Part shown: piece after piece, positions 36,886 through 45,493 of the stretch
Numbering within the stretch: the first letter of the stretch is position 1
How the letters are laid out: each line of letters starts with the position of its first letter
Assembly (NCBI RefSeq): GCF_000620505.1
Contig: NZ_JIBC01000015.1
Location: 1 to 64,000, forward strand
Source of the DNA: Sulfitobacter sp. 20_GPM-1509m
Lineage (GTDB): Bacteria > Pseudomonadota > Alphaproteobacteria > Rhodobacterales > Rhodobacteraceae
Reading direction: 5' to 3'
Length of the DNA: 64,000 bases
The notes under the pieces: generated by a model
What the model saw: only the letters and a program-made list of their open reading frames with translations
What the model was told of the DNA's origin: nothing
Databases searched by the model: none
Translations under genes and position numbers: made by a program

Positions 36886-37663
36886 GAACGAAGGTGCTTC
36901 CTTGTTTGTAGGCCCGCACCGTCACGGGCAGATCGCCGCCAACGGCCCCGCGCGCCAGATCATGCAGGGCAACACGCCGCTCAGGGCTCAGGGCGTCGAA
37001 CACCGCCCCCTCCAGCGCGATTTCCCAGCCGCCGTGCAACCGCCGACAGCGCAGGGTGATGTTCCCCAATTCGTCCCGCAACAGGGTTTCCACGCGGTCG
37101 ATGGTTTGCAACTCCTCCGGTTCCACCCGCAGGCCGGTCTGGATCCGGCTGGCCAGACAGGGGGCGGCCGGCAGCTCGGCCAGATCGCCCAGCCCCAGCG
37201 CCCGCGCCAGCGCGCGCACGTCCGATTTCGCCATATCGGCGGCAACAAAGGGGTGGATCACATTATGCTCATCCGCCGCGATCAGGCCGGGGCGGTAGTC
37301 GGACAGATCATCCGTGTTCGTCCCCGCCGCCACCACATCGCCCATGCGCGACAGGGTGCCGTAGAGGTTCACCTTGCAGAAATAACAGCGGTTCACCGGA
37401 TTGGCGCGATAGGACGGATCGTCAAACTCACCCGATTGCACCAGCTTCAGGGTCAGCCCCCGCGCGGCGGCAAAATCATGCACGCGCGTGGTGGCCGCCG
37501 CAGGCACCGCAGGCGACACCGCATGGCACAGGGTCACGCCATCCGCCCCCCGCGCAATTGCCGCCGCCGCCGACAGGGTCAGGCTGTCGATGCCCCCGCT
37601 CAGCGCCACGGTCAGCGATGCGGGTGCAGTCAGCGCGTCGTGCAAGGCTGCGGGCAACATCAT
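36878..37663 (-). CDS. larE: Nickel-pincer cofactor sulfur insertase LarE
   Basis: LarE of 261 residues. It adenylates and thiolates the LarB product. The PP-loop is SGGIDS at 22-27. Three cysteines stand out: C93 and C96 in NRCYFCK, and C169 in PCLASR. LarE proteins with only the last cysteine sacrifice its sulfur, whereas those with three are reported to hold a [4Fe-4S] cluster, so this one is predicted to be cluster-dependent. The ATG at 37663 overlaps the stop of gntR (ATGA). The next ATG, at 37660, is an alternative start. Confidence 0.92.
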   Translation of the reverse strand: MMLPAALHDALTAPASLTVALSGGIDSLTLSAAAAIARGADGVTLCHAVSPAVPAAATTRVHDFAAARGLTLKLVQSGEFDDPSYRANPVNRCYFCKVNLYGTLSRMGDVVAAGTNTDDLSDYRPGLIAADEHNVIHPFVAADMAKSDVRALARALGLGDLAELPAAPCLASRIQTGLRVEPEELQTIDRVETLLRDELGNITLRCRRLHGGWEIALEGAVFDALSPERRVALHDLARGAVGGDLPVTVRAYKQGSTFVHV

Positions 37664-38412
37664 GCATCCCCTGCCTTGATCTGCCGCAGGTTCCCCAACA
37701 GCCGCTGCCCCGACAGTTGCAGGTGCAGCCGCATCCGGTCGCGCGCCAGATCGCTGTCGCCTGCCGCAATCGCCGCCGCGATGTCGTGATGCTCGGCCAC
37801 CGCGTCGCGGCTGTTGCCGCCGCGTTCGACCGCCTTCAGCCGTCCGGCCAGCATGGTCTCGCGCAGGCTGGCGCCCAGATAGTTGAACAGCCCCAGATAG
37901 TAATCGTTGCCCGTCGCATCGCTGACCGCGCGGTGAAAGCGCAGGTCGGCCTCGACCCCTTCGGAGACACCCGAGGCGCCGGTTTCGGCGTTGTCGAACA
38001 TATCGGCAGCGGCCTGAATCTCGGCACGGTGCGCGTCGGTGGCGCGTTCGGCGGCAAAGGCGGCGGCCTCGATCTCCATACCCATGCGCAGTTCCAGGAT
38101 ATGCGACAGCTTGCGCAGGCTTTCGACGTCCTGCTTGTCGATGGCAAAACCCATCTGGGGCCGGTCGCTGGACACGAAGGCCCCGCGCCCTTGCTGGCTG
38201 GACAGCATCCCCTCGGCCTTCAGCCGCGACACGGCCTCGCGCACCACGGTGCGGCTGACCTCGAGATCCTGCGCCAGCGTGGTTTCTGACGGCAGCATCG
38301 ACCCCACGGGCCAGGCCCCGCTGACCACGTTGTGCCGCAGCACTTCCGTCACCTGATCGCCCAGCGTGGCCCCCCGTGCCAGTGGCGCCGAGGCTTGAAA
38401 TAAATCGGTCAT
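37660..38412 (-). CDS. GntR-family regulator (FCD), first of the lar operon
   Basis: FadR-type regulator of 250 residues. The HTH is at about 15-80 (LGDQVTEVLRHNVVSG, VSRTVVREAVSRLKAEGML). The FCD domain carries FHRAVSDATGND and EHHDIAAAI. I chose the ATG at 38412 (MTDLFQASAPL), preceded by AAGGGG. It leads the larE-larB operon and faces the TRAP-TAXI operon, with palindromic candidate sites in the 266-bp gap. It likely controls both directions. Confidence 0.87.
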   Translation of the reverse strand: MTDLFQASAPLARGATLGDQVTEVLRHNVVSGAWPVGSMLPSETTLAQDLEVSRTVVREAVSRLKAEGMLSSQQGRGAFVSSDRPQMGFAIDKQDVESLRKLSHILELRMGMEIEAAAFAAERATDAHRAEIQAAADMFDNAETGASGVSEGVEADLRFHRAVSDATGNDYYLGLFNYLGASLRETMLAGRLKAVERGGNSRDAVAEHHDIAAAIAAGDSDLARDRMRLHLQLSGQRLLGNLRQIKAGDA

Positions 38413-38447
38413 CTGTGCGCCCCTTTTGCAAGAGTGATACATCTGTA

Positions 38448-38473
38448 TGACAAGTTGTCAATATTGATGACAA
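38448..38473. promoter_or_regulatory. Overlapping palindromes, candidate GntR operator for larEB and TRAP operons
   Basis: TGACAAGTTGTCA at 38448-38460 is a perfect palindrome. Its right half also pairs with TGACAA at 38468-38473 across ATATTGA, giving three half-sites in 26 bp. They lie 36-61 bp upstream of the gntR start. A fourth half-site, TGACAAGT, is at 38560-38567 and overlaps a TTGACA hexamer on the TRAP side. Confidence 0.6.
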
Positions 38474-38558
38474 CCAAAGGAAATATGCGTTTTCCAGTTT
38501 AATATTCGGAATTCAACATGACAGCAGAGAGGAAATACTGCCTTTTTTGTATTTTTAT

Positions 38559-38567
38559 TTGACAAGT
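38559..38567 (+). promoter_or_regulatory. Possible -35 element with GntR half-site for the TRAP operon
   Basis: TTGACA at 38559-38564 is the best -35-like hexamer in the divergent gap. It overlaps TGACAAGT, which repeats the half-site of the palindromes at 38448-38473. The -10 region 17 bp on is poor, so the promoter call is tentative. Confidence 0.35.
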
Positions 38568-38678
38568 CCCCCGAAGCGTCACAGTCTGCCCCCAGCGTCG
38601 GCACGCCCGTGTCGTCACAGGAGGAGCAAGCCCGCGAAACTGCGGGTTTCGTCTATAATCGAACTCGGGAGGGGTTTC

Positions 38679-39641
38679 ATGTCCATGTTTTCCAAAGCGG
38701 TCCGTCGCACCACGGCGGCCACACTTATGGTTGCCGCCGCAGGCGTTGCAGCACAGGCCGAAGAATTTGTGATGGCCACGGGCCAGCAGGGCGGATCGTG
38801 GTATCCGGTCGGCGGCGCGATCAAGGCGATTGTCGAGCGGGAACACCCCGACATCACCATCACCGTGACCCCCGGCGCGGGTGTGTCCAACGTGGTCGGC
38901 GTGGACGCGGGCCGGTTTGCCATCGCCTTTGCCAACTCGATCTCGACCGTGGACAGCCTGACCGGCAAAGAGCCGTTCCGCAAACCCACCACCAACGTCT
39001 GCAACCTGGGCATCCTGTATCCGCAGTATTTCCAGATCGTCGCGCTGGCCGATTCCAACATCAAGACCGTGGCCGACATGAAGGGCAAGGGCCTGACCAC
39101 GCAACAGCTGGGCAACACCGGCGAATTCCTGACCCGCGAACTGCTGTCGACCGCCGGTCTGACCTATGACGACCTCAGCAGCGTTGCGCACACGTCCTAT
39201 TCGGACTCTGCCTCGCAGATGAAAGACGGCCATGCCGATTTCTTCACCCTCGGCTCTTCGCTGCCCACGGGTTCGGTGATGGATCTGGCGTCCTCGCGCA
39301 AGATCACGCTGGTCGACGTGGACCCCGAGACCTTCAAGCACTTCAAGGACCAGAACGCGGCCTTCCAACTGCGTGAAGTCAAGGCAGGCGCCTACCCCGG
39401 TTTCGACGAGACCGTGCACGCCATCAGCTATGACACGCATATGGTCGCGCCCTGTGACTACAACGGCGAAACCATCAAGGCCGTGCTCAGCGCGATTGCC
39501 GACAACCCGGACAGCTTTGCCGCGATCAGCAAGACCATGGCGAACCTGACCGTCGAGCAGATGGCGACCGACATCGGTATCCCCTTCCACCCCGCAGCCA
39601 AGGAATTCTACGCCGAACGTGGCGTGGCGGGCATGGAATAA
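38679..39641 (+). CDS. TRAP transporter TAXI-family solute-binding protein
   Basis: Periplasmic binding protein of 320 residues with a signal peptide (to about AAQA, residue 27). TAXI features are MATGQQGGSWYPVGGAIKAIV at the mature N-terminus (in pieces), PGAGVSNVVGVDAGRFAIAF and KTVADMKGKGLTTQQLGNTG. The ATG at 38679 follows GGGAGGGG. TAXI proteins bind small organic acids for secondary uptake. Neighbours suggest a hydroxyacid or keto acid here. A terminator-like hairpin follows the gene. Confidence 0.9.
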   Translation: MSMFSKAVRRTTAATLMVAAAGVAAQAEEFVMATGQQGGSWYPVGGAIKAIVEREHPDITITVTPGAGVSNVVGVDAGRFAIAFANSISTVDSLTGKEPFRKPTTNVCNLGILYPQYFQIVALADSNIKTVADMKGKGLTTQQLGNTGEFLTRELLSTAGLTYDDLSSVAHTSYSDSASQMKDGHADFFTLGSSLPTGSVMDLASSRKITLVDVDPETFKHFKDQNAAFQLREVKAGAYPGFDETVHAISYDTHMVAPCDYNGETIKAVLSAIADNPDSFAAISKTMANLTVEQMATDIGIPFHPAAKEFYAERGVAGME

Positions 39642-39661
39642 TCCAGCCCTGGCATTCTGAT

Positions 39662-39691
39662 CGGGCGGGGCCGCTGGCCTCGCCCGTTTTT
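39662..39691 (+). terminator. Terminator-like hairpin between TAXI and permease genes
   Basis: An 11-bp stem with one mismatch (CGGGCGGGGCC against GGCCTCGCCCG) closes a GCT loop and is followed by TTTTT. It lies 20 bases after the binding-protein stop and 36 before the permease start. It would end most transcripts there, leaving binding protein in excess with some read-through. Confidence 0.75.
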
Positions 39692-39726
39692 GACTTTCAT
39701 CCTTACCAACTGCGCGGGGCCTGCAC

Positions 39727-41601
39727 ATGAACCTGGCAATTCTCACCGACAAGATGCCCATCTTTGCCCGAATTTCGCGGCTCATGCTGATCGGCATGGC
39801 GCTTTGGCATCTCTACGTTGCCTTTGCCGGCCCCCCGAACCCCTATATCATGCGCGGCGTACACGTGGCGCTGGCGCTGGTGCTGATCTACTGGACCACG
39901 GACCGGCGCGGCGTGCGCACGGACACCCCCGGCTGGATCGACGTGATCCTGGGCGCGGTGGCCATGAGTGCGGCGCTGTATCCGTCGTTCAACCTGAATT
40001 ACATCACCCAGCGGTTCCTGTACGTTGACCCGCTGCTGCCCATCGACATCGTGGTGGGCATCACGCTGGTGGTCCTGCTGCTGGAAGCGACACGGCGGAT
40101 GCTGGGGCCGATGCTGCCGATCACCGCGATTGCATTCATGGCCTATGGGCTGATGTTCACCTCGACCCTGCCGTCGGTGATCCTGGAACAGCTGTTCATG
40201 ACGCCCGAGGGCATCTTCGGCATCCCGATCGCGGTGTCGGCCACCTATATGGTGCTGTTCATCCTGTTCGGATCGCTGGTTGAAAAGATGGGCGTGGGGC
40301 AGTTGTTCATGGACTTTGCCGTGGCGCTGACGGGCCGTCAGGCCGGTGGCCCGGCCAAGGTGGCCTGTGTGACCTCGGGCCTGTTCGGCTCGGTGTCCGG
40401 CTCGGCCGTGGCCAACGTGATGACCACGGGCACCTTCTCGATCCCGCTGATGAAACGCATGGGCTTCAAACCCGCCTTTGCCGGCGCGGTTGAAGCTGTC
40501 GCCTCGACCGGCGGGCAGATCATGCCGCCGGTTATGGGGGCCGCGGCCTTTGTCATGGCGGAATACCTGGGCGTGGGCTACCTGACCGTCGCCAAATACG
40601 CGCTGGCCCCTGCGATCCTGTTCTACGTGGCGCTGTTCGCCGCCGTGCATTTCGAGGCCAAGCGCAAGGGCATCGGCTCGGTCCCCAAAGAGGACCAGAT
40701 CCCGATCAAGGAAGTGCTGAGCCAGCGCGGCCACCTGTTCATTCCGCTGATCGTCATCGTCGGCGTTCTGGTGATGGGCTATTCCGCCCCCTACGCGGCG
40801 CTGTGCGGCATCATCTCGGTTGTGCCCGTGGCCGCCCTGCGCAAGACCACACGCCATTACGTGACCGTCGAAAACATCCTGGACGCGCTGGAAAACGGCG
40901 CGCGCAACGTGCTGTCCATCGCGGCGGCCTGTGCCTGTGCGGGCATCGTTGTGGGTGTCATCGACATCACCGGCCTTGGCCTGACCTTCTCGAACTTCGT
41001 GATCGAGGCAGCGCAGGACCGTCTGGTGATCGCGCTGATCCTGTCGATGGTGGCGGGGATCATCCTGGGCATGGGGATGCCCACGACGCCTGCCTATATC
41101 GTGCAGGTGGCCCTGCTGGTGCCCGCACTGGTGAAACTGGGCGTACAGGTCGAAGCGGCGCACCTCTTCGTGTTCTACTTTGCCATCCTGTCGGCCATCA
41201 CGCCGCCCGTGGCCATGGCGGTCTATGCCGCCAACACCCTGTCCCACGCCAAGATCGTCGAGGCCAGCTGGGCCGCGGTGAAACTGGGGGCCACCGGATT
41301 CATCGTGCCGTTCATGTTCGTCTATGAACCCGCGATCCTGATGCAGGGCGACTGGGTGCACATTGCCATCGTCATCACGCAGGCCACCATCGGTGTGATC
41401 CTGCTGGCGGCGGCGCTGCAACGATATTTCTTCGGGCGCATGGATCTGCTCACATCGGCGGTGCTGTTTGCCGCATCCTTGTGCCTGATCTATCCCGATT
41501 ACCGGATCACGGTGGTGGGCCTTGCCATTGCCGGTGGCGTTCTTGCACTGCAAAAGGTGCGGCACCGCGATACGGTGCCGCCGACACCCGCCAACAACTG
41601 A
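39727..41601 (+). CDS. TRAP transporter fused DctQM permease (TAXI type)
   Basis: Membrane protein of 624 residues joining the small DctQ-like and large DctM-like subunits. The first 170 residues hold about five helices, then the DctM region runs with SGLFGSVSGSAVANVMTTG and the substrate-gate segments GGQIMPPVMGAAAFVMAEYLG (in pieces) and GMGMPTTPAYI. This is the usual form for TAXI systems. It imports the ligand of the preceding binding protein using a Na+ or proton gradient. Confidence 0.92.
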   Translation: MNLAILTDKMPIFARISRLMLIGMALWHLYVAFAGPPNPYIMRGVHVALALVLIYWTTDRRGVRTDTPGWIDVILGAVAMSAALYPSFNLNYITQRFLYVDPLLPIDIVVGITLVVLLLEATRRMLGPMLPITAIAFMAYGLMFTSTLPSVILEQLFMTPEGIFGIPIAVSATYMVLFILFGSLVEKMGVGQLFMDFAVALTGRQAGGPAKVACVTSGLFGSVSGSAVANVMTTGTFSIPLMKRMGFKPAFAGAVEAVASTGGQIMPPVMGAAAFVMAEYLGVGYLTVAKYALAPAILFYVALFAAVHFEAKRKGIGSVPKEDQIPIKEVLSQRGHLFIPLIVIVGVLVMGYSAPYAALCGIISVVPVAALRKTTRHYVTVENILDALENGARNVLSIAAACACAGIVVGVIDITGLGLTFSNFVIEAAQDRLVIALILSMVAGIILGMGMPTTPAYIVQVALLVPALVKLGVQVEAAHLFVFYFAILSAITPPVAMAVYAANTLSHAKIVEASWAAVKLGATGFIVPFMFVYEPAILMQGDWVHIAIVITQATIGVILLAAALQRYFFGRMDLLTSAVLFAASLCLIYPDYRITVVGLAIAGGVLALQKVRHRDTVPPTPANN

Positions 41602-41622
41602 ACCGAACGGAGCGTTTTCCAC

Positions 41623-43323
41623 ATGACCCAGACCACCCAGACCAAAAGCCGGACCGGCGGACAGGTTCTTGTTGACCAGCTTTTGATTCACGGGGCCGAC
41701 CGCGCCTATTGCGTGCCCGGCGAAAGCTATCTGGAAGTGCTGGACGCGCTGCATGACGTGCAGGACCGGTTCACCCTGGTCAACGCCCGTCACGAGGCGG
41801 GGGCGGCCAACATGGCCGAAACCCACGGCAAGCTGACGGGCCAGCCCGGCATATGCATGGTCACCCGTGGCCCCGGTGCCTGTCACGCCGCCATCGGCGT
41901 GCACATCGCCCAGCAGGACAGCACCCCGATGATCCTGCTGGTGGGCCAGATCGCCCGCGACACCACCGACCGCGAAGCGTTCCAGGAGGTCGACTATCGC
42001 GCCATGTTCGGCCCCATCGCCAAATGGGCCACCCAGATCGACGACGCCCGCCGCATCCCCGAATACATGGCCCGCGCCTTTCGCGTCGCCACCTCGGGCC
42101 GCCCCGGCCCTGTCGTCATCTCGCTGCCCGAGGATATGCTGACGGATGTGGTGCAGGTCGCCGATGCGCGCCCCTACACCGCAACCCACGCCGAGATGTC
42201 GGACAGCAGCCTTGAGGCGCTCAAGGCCGAACTGTCCACCGCCGAACGCCCGCTTCTGTTGCTGGGCGGCTCGGGCTGGTCGGACGAAACCGCGGCCAAC
42301 ATCACCCGCTTTGCCGAAGCCAACAACATCCCCGTCACCACGTCCTTCCGCCGTCAGGACATCGTGAACAACCTGTCGCCGGTCTTTGCAGGCGACTTTG
42401 GCACCTCGACCGCACCCAGCCTGTACGCGCACCAGCGCGAGGCCGATCTGCTGGTGGTCATCGGCGCCCGTCTGGGGGAAATGACGACCAAAACCTATAC
42501 CACCATCACGTCGCCCACCCCCGCGACCCGTCTGGTGCATGTCTATCCTGACGCGGACGAGATCGGCCGCGTCTATTCGCCCGACCTGGGTCTGGCCGCC
42601 GCCCCTGCATCCGTCGCCGCAGCACTGGCGGATGTCGATCTGGGCCGCGCCGACGCTTGGGGCGGCTGGTGTGAAACCCTGCACAACGACTACCTGACCG
42701 ATTCCGAAGCCCCCAACGGCGGCGACTGGGAACTGGACATGGGCGTCGCCCTGACCCAGATCCGCGACAGCCTGCCCGACGACATGGTGGTCACGTTGGA
42801 CGCGGGCAACCACACCGGCTGGGCGCAGCGGTTCCTGCGCTTTGGCCGTCCGGGGCGCATCATCGGGTCGACCTGTGGCGCCATGGGCTATTCCGTGCCC
42901 GCCGCCGTGGCCGCATCGCTGGAAAACCCCGACCGGCTGGCGCTGTCCTTTGTCGGGGACGGTGGCTTCATGATGAGCGGCAACGAACTGGCCACTGCCG
43001 CGCAATATGGCGGCTGTCCCATCGTTCTGGTGTTCAACAACGGCGTCTACGGCACCATCCGCATGCATCAGGAGCGTGACCACCCCGAACGCGTGTCGGG
43101 CACGACGCTGAAAAATCAGGACTTTGTCAAAATGGCCGAAGGTCTGGGCGCATATGCCGAGCGTGTGACCAAAACCGCCGACTTCGCCGATGCCTTCGCC
43201 CGCGCCCGCGCGGCGGGTCGTCCGGCGGTGATCGAACTGGTGACCAACCCCGAACAGATCTCGACCCGCACCACGATCACCAAACTGCGCGACGCCGCGA
43301 AACAAAAAGCAACCGCCGGATAA
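41623..43323 (+). CDS. Thiamine-pyrophosphate enzyme, acetolactate-synthase-like
   Basis: ThDP enzyme of 566 residues with the N-terminal pyrimidine-binding domain (catalytic Glu in VNARHEAGAANMAE), a central domain and a C-terminal pyrophosphate domain (GDGGFMMSGNEL to VLVFNN). It resembles catabolic acetolactate synthase or oxalyl/2-keto-acid decarboxylases rather than the biosynthetic IlvB, since no regulatory subunit gene follows. In this operon (TRAP uptake, FAD hydroxyacid oxidation) it would decarboxylate or condense the resulting 2-keto acid. The exact reaction is unknown. Confidence 0.82.
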   Translation: MTQTTQTKSRTGGQVLVDQLLIHGADRAYCVPGESYLEVLDALHDVQDRFTLVNARHEAGAANMAETHGKLTGQPGICMVTRGPGACHAAIGVHIAQQDSTPMILLVGQIARDTTDREAFQEVDYRAMFGPIAKWATQIDDARRIPEYMARAFRVATSGRPGPVVISLPEDMLTDVVQVADARPYTATHAEMSDSSLEALKAELSTAERPLLLLGGSGWSDETAANITRFAEANNIPVTTSFRRQDIVNNLSPVFAGDFGTSTAPSLYAHQREADLLVVIGARLGEMTTKTYTTITSPTPATRLVHVYPDADEIGRVYSPDLGLAAAPASVAAALADVDLGRADAWGGWCETLHNDYLTDSEAPNGGDWELDMGVALTQIRDSLPDDMVVTLDAGNHTGWAQRFLRFGRPGRIIGSTCGAMGYSVPAAVAASLENPDRLALSFVGDGGFMMSGNELATAAQYGGCPIVLVFNNGVYGTIRMHQERDHPERVSGTTLKNQDFVKMAEGLGAYAERVTKTADFADAFARARAAGRPAVIELVTNPEQISTRTTITKLRDAAKQKATAG

Positions 43324-43333
43324 GGGTCTGCCA

Positions 43334-44776
43334 ATGTCCCCCACTGCACACCCCTCTGCCGCCATCGTGACAGAGGATCACAGCGCCCTGATCGCCAAAC
43401 TGACCGACGCCATCGGGGCCGCTTATGTGCAGACCGACCCCGCCGACATGGCGGGCCGTCTGGTCGAGGATCGGGGCCTGTACACCGGCACCGCCATCGC
43501 CCTGCTGCGTCCCGGATCCACCGATGAGGTCGCCACCTGCGTGCGCCTGTGCGCGGCGGCGGGCGTGGCGATTGTCCCGCAGGGCGGCAACACCGGACTG
43601 GTCGGCGGCGGCGTGGCGGATGGTGGCGTGATCCTGACCACCGACCGGCTGAACCGCATCCGCAGCGTCGATGCCACCAACGCCACAATGACGGTCGATG
43701 CGGGCTGTATCCTGGCCAACATCCAGCAGGCCGCCGACGACGCCGATGCGCTGTTCCCGCTATCGCTGGCCTCGGAAGGGTCCTGCCAGATCGGCGGCAA
43801 CCTTGCGACCAATGCGGGCGGCACTGCCGTGCTGCGCTATGGCAACATGCGCGATCTGGTACTGGGGCTTGAGGTTGTGCTGCCCGATGGCCGTGTGCTG
43901 AACGACCTGAACGGCCTGCGCAAGAACAACACCGGCTACGACCTGCGCAACCTGTTCATCGGGGCCGAGGGCACGCTGGGCATCATCACCGCCGCCGTGC
44001 TGAAACTGTTCCCCAAACCGGTCACCCGCGCCACGGCACTTGTTGCCTGCGACGGACCGGACGCGGCGCTGGCGCTCTATGCACGGATGCGCGCGCAGAA
44101 CGCCGACACGCTGTCGACCTTTGAATATGTCGAACGCATGGCGCTGCAAATGGTGCTGGACCATGCGCCGGGCTGCACCGACCCGATGGCCGAGGCACAC
44201 CCCGCCTATTGCCTGATCGAACTGACCAGCGCCAATGCCGCCGACACGCTGGACGCCCGCATGGAAACCGCGCTGGAAGCGGCGTTCGAGGCGGGCGAAA
44301 TCCACGACGCCGTCATCGGCGCATCCGAGGCGCAAAAAGACGCGCTGTGGGCGCTGCGCGAACACCTGTCGGAATCGCAAAAGCCCGAGGGCGCGTCGAT
44401 CAAGCATGACGTGTCGGTGCCCGTGTCGCGCGTCGCCGATTTCATCACCACGGCCAAGGCCGCCTGTCTGGCCCACATGCCCGACCTGCGCCCCTGCCCC
44501 TTTGGCCACTTTGGCGACGGCAACCTGCATTTCAACCTGTCGCGCCCCGTGACCATGGACGACGCGACCTTTCTGGCCGAATACCCCACCTTCAACCGCA
44601 TCGTGCATGACATCGTGCACCAGATGGACGGCTCTATTTCCGCCGAACACGGCATCGGTCAGGTCAAGCGCGCCGAGCTGCGCCGCTACAAGGACCCCGT
44701 GGCGCTTGAGCTGATGCAGCAGTTGAAATCGGCGCTTGATCCGGCCAACATCATGAATCCGGGCAAGGTGCTGTAA
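43334..44776 (+). CDS. FAD-linked 2-hydroxyacid dehydrogenase, GlcD/D2HGDH-like
   Basis: Flavoprotein of 480 residues. The FAD_binding_4 domain has VPQGGNTGLVGG, and the FAD-oxidase C domain has GHFGDGNLHFN and SAEHGIGQVK. These are the metal and substrate histidine motifs of glycolate oxidase GlcD, D-lactate dehydrogenase and D-2-hydroxyglutarate dehydrogenase. It lies 10 bp after the TPP enzyme. It probably oxidises a D-2-hydroxy acid to the keto acid used by that enzyme, with electrons passed to the respiratory chain. Confidence 0.88.
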   Translation: MSPTAHPSAAIVTEDHSALIAKLTDAIGAAYVQTDPADMAGRLVEDRGLYTGTAIALLRPGSTDEVATCVRLCAAAGVAIVPQGGNTGLVGGGVADGGVILTTDRLNRIRSVDATNATMTVDAGCILANIQQAADDADALFPLSLASEGSCQIGGNLATNAGGTAVLRYGNMRDLVLGLEVVLPDGRVLNDLNGLRKNNTGYDLRNLFIGAEGTLGIITAAVLKLFPKPVTRATALVACDGPDAALALYARMRAQNADTLSTFEYVERMALQMVLDHAPGCTDPMAEAHPAYCLIELTSANAADTLDARMETALEAAFEAGEIHDAVIGASEAQKDALWALREHLSESQKPEGASIKHDVSVPVSRVADFITTAKAACLAHMPDLRPCPFGHFGDGNLHFNLSRPVTMDDATFLAEYPTFNRIVHDIVHQMDGSISAEHGIGQVKRAELRRYKDPVALELMQQLKSALDPANIMNPGKVL

Positions 44777-44799
44777 CCGCCCCAGACAAGGAACCGCCG

Positions 44800-45429
44800 A
44801 TGATCGACCTGTACACATGGACCACCCCGAATGGCCGCAAGGTCTCGATCCTGCTTGAGGAACTGGGCGTGCCCTACACTGCCCATGCCATCAACATCGG
44901 CAAGGACGAACAGTTCGCCCCCGATTTCCTGAAGATCAGCCCCAACAACAAGATCCCCGCCATCGTCGATCAGGACACCGGCCTGTCGGTGATGGAATCG
45001 GGCGCGATCATGTATTACCTGGCCGACAAGCATGGCCAATTCCTGCCATCGGACGCTGCAGGGCGCGCCAAGGTGATGGAATGGCTGATGTGGCAGATGG
45101 GCGGCCTTGGCCCCATGGCCGGGCAGGCGCACCATTTCCTGCACTTCAACCCCGGCAAGGCCGCCTATGCCGAAGAGCGTTACGCCGCCGAGGTCAAGCG
45201 CCTGTACGGCGTGCTGAACACCCAGCTTGAGGGGCGCGATTACATCTGTGACGCCTATTCCATCGCCGACATGGCCTGCTGGCCGTGGGTGTCGCGGTAC
45301 GAATGGCAGGGGGTTGACCTGGCCGATTTCCCCAACGTCCGCGCATGGTACCAACGCCTGCTGGCGCGCCCCGCGGTGCAAAAGGGGTATCACGTGCCAA
45401 AGGTCATGGGCGAGATTCCGGCGGGTTAG
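44800..45429 (+). CDS. Glutathione S-transferase, YfcG/Nu-like
   Basis: GST of 209 residues. The thioredoxin-fold N-domain begins MIDLYTWTTPNGRKVSILLEE, in which TTPNGRK is the glutathione-contact motif of YfcG/YghU-like disulfide-bond reductases. ESGAIMYYLADKHG closes the domain. A helical C-domain follows. It ends the TRAP-TPP-FAD operon 23 bp after the flavoprotein gene. It may detoxify an aldehyde or keto intermediate, or recycle thiols. This role is inferred from position. Confidence 0.87.
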   Translation: MIDLYTWTTPNGRKVSILLEELGVPYTAHAINIGKDEQFAPDFLKISPNNKIPAIVDQDTGLSVMESGAIMYYLADKHGQFLPSDAAGRAKVMEWLMWQMGGLGPMAGQAHHFLHFNPGKAAYAEERYAAEVKRLYGVLNTQLEGRDYICDAYSIADMACWPWVSRYEWQGVDLADFPNVRAWYQRLLARPAVQKGYHVPKVMGEIPAG

Positions 45430-45493
45430 GGTGGTGATGTGGGTCTTCTTCGGGACCTTTGCCAAGTCCGCTGTGCGGGACATTGCTGCCCCC

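Noticed and set aside
39703-43365. A minus-strand open frame of about 1200 codons
   Set aside because: Same kind of shadow, opposite the TRAP permease and TPP enzyme genes, which have clear motifs and codon bias.
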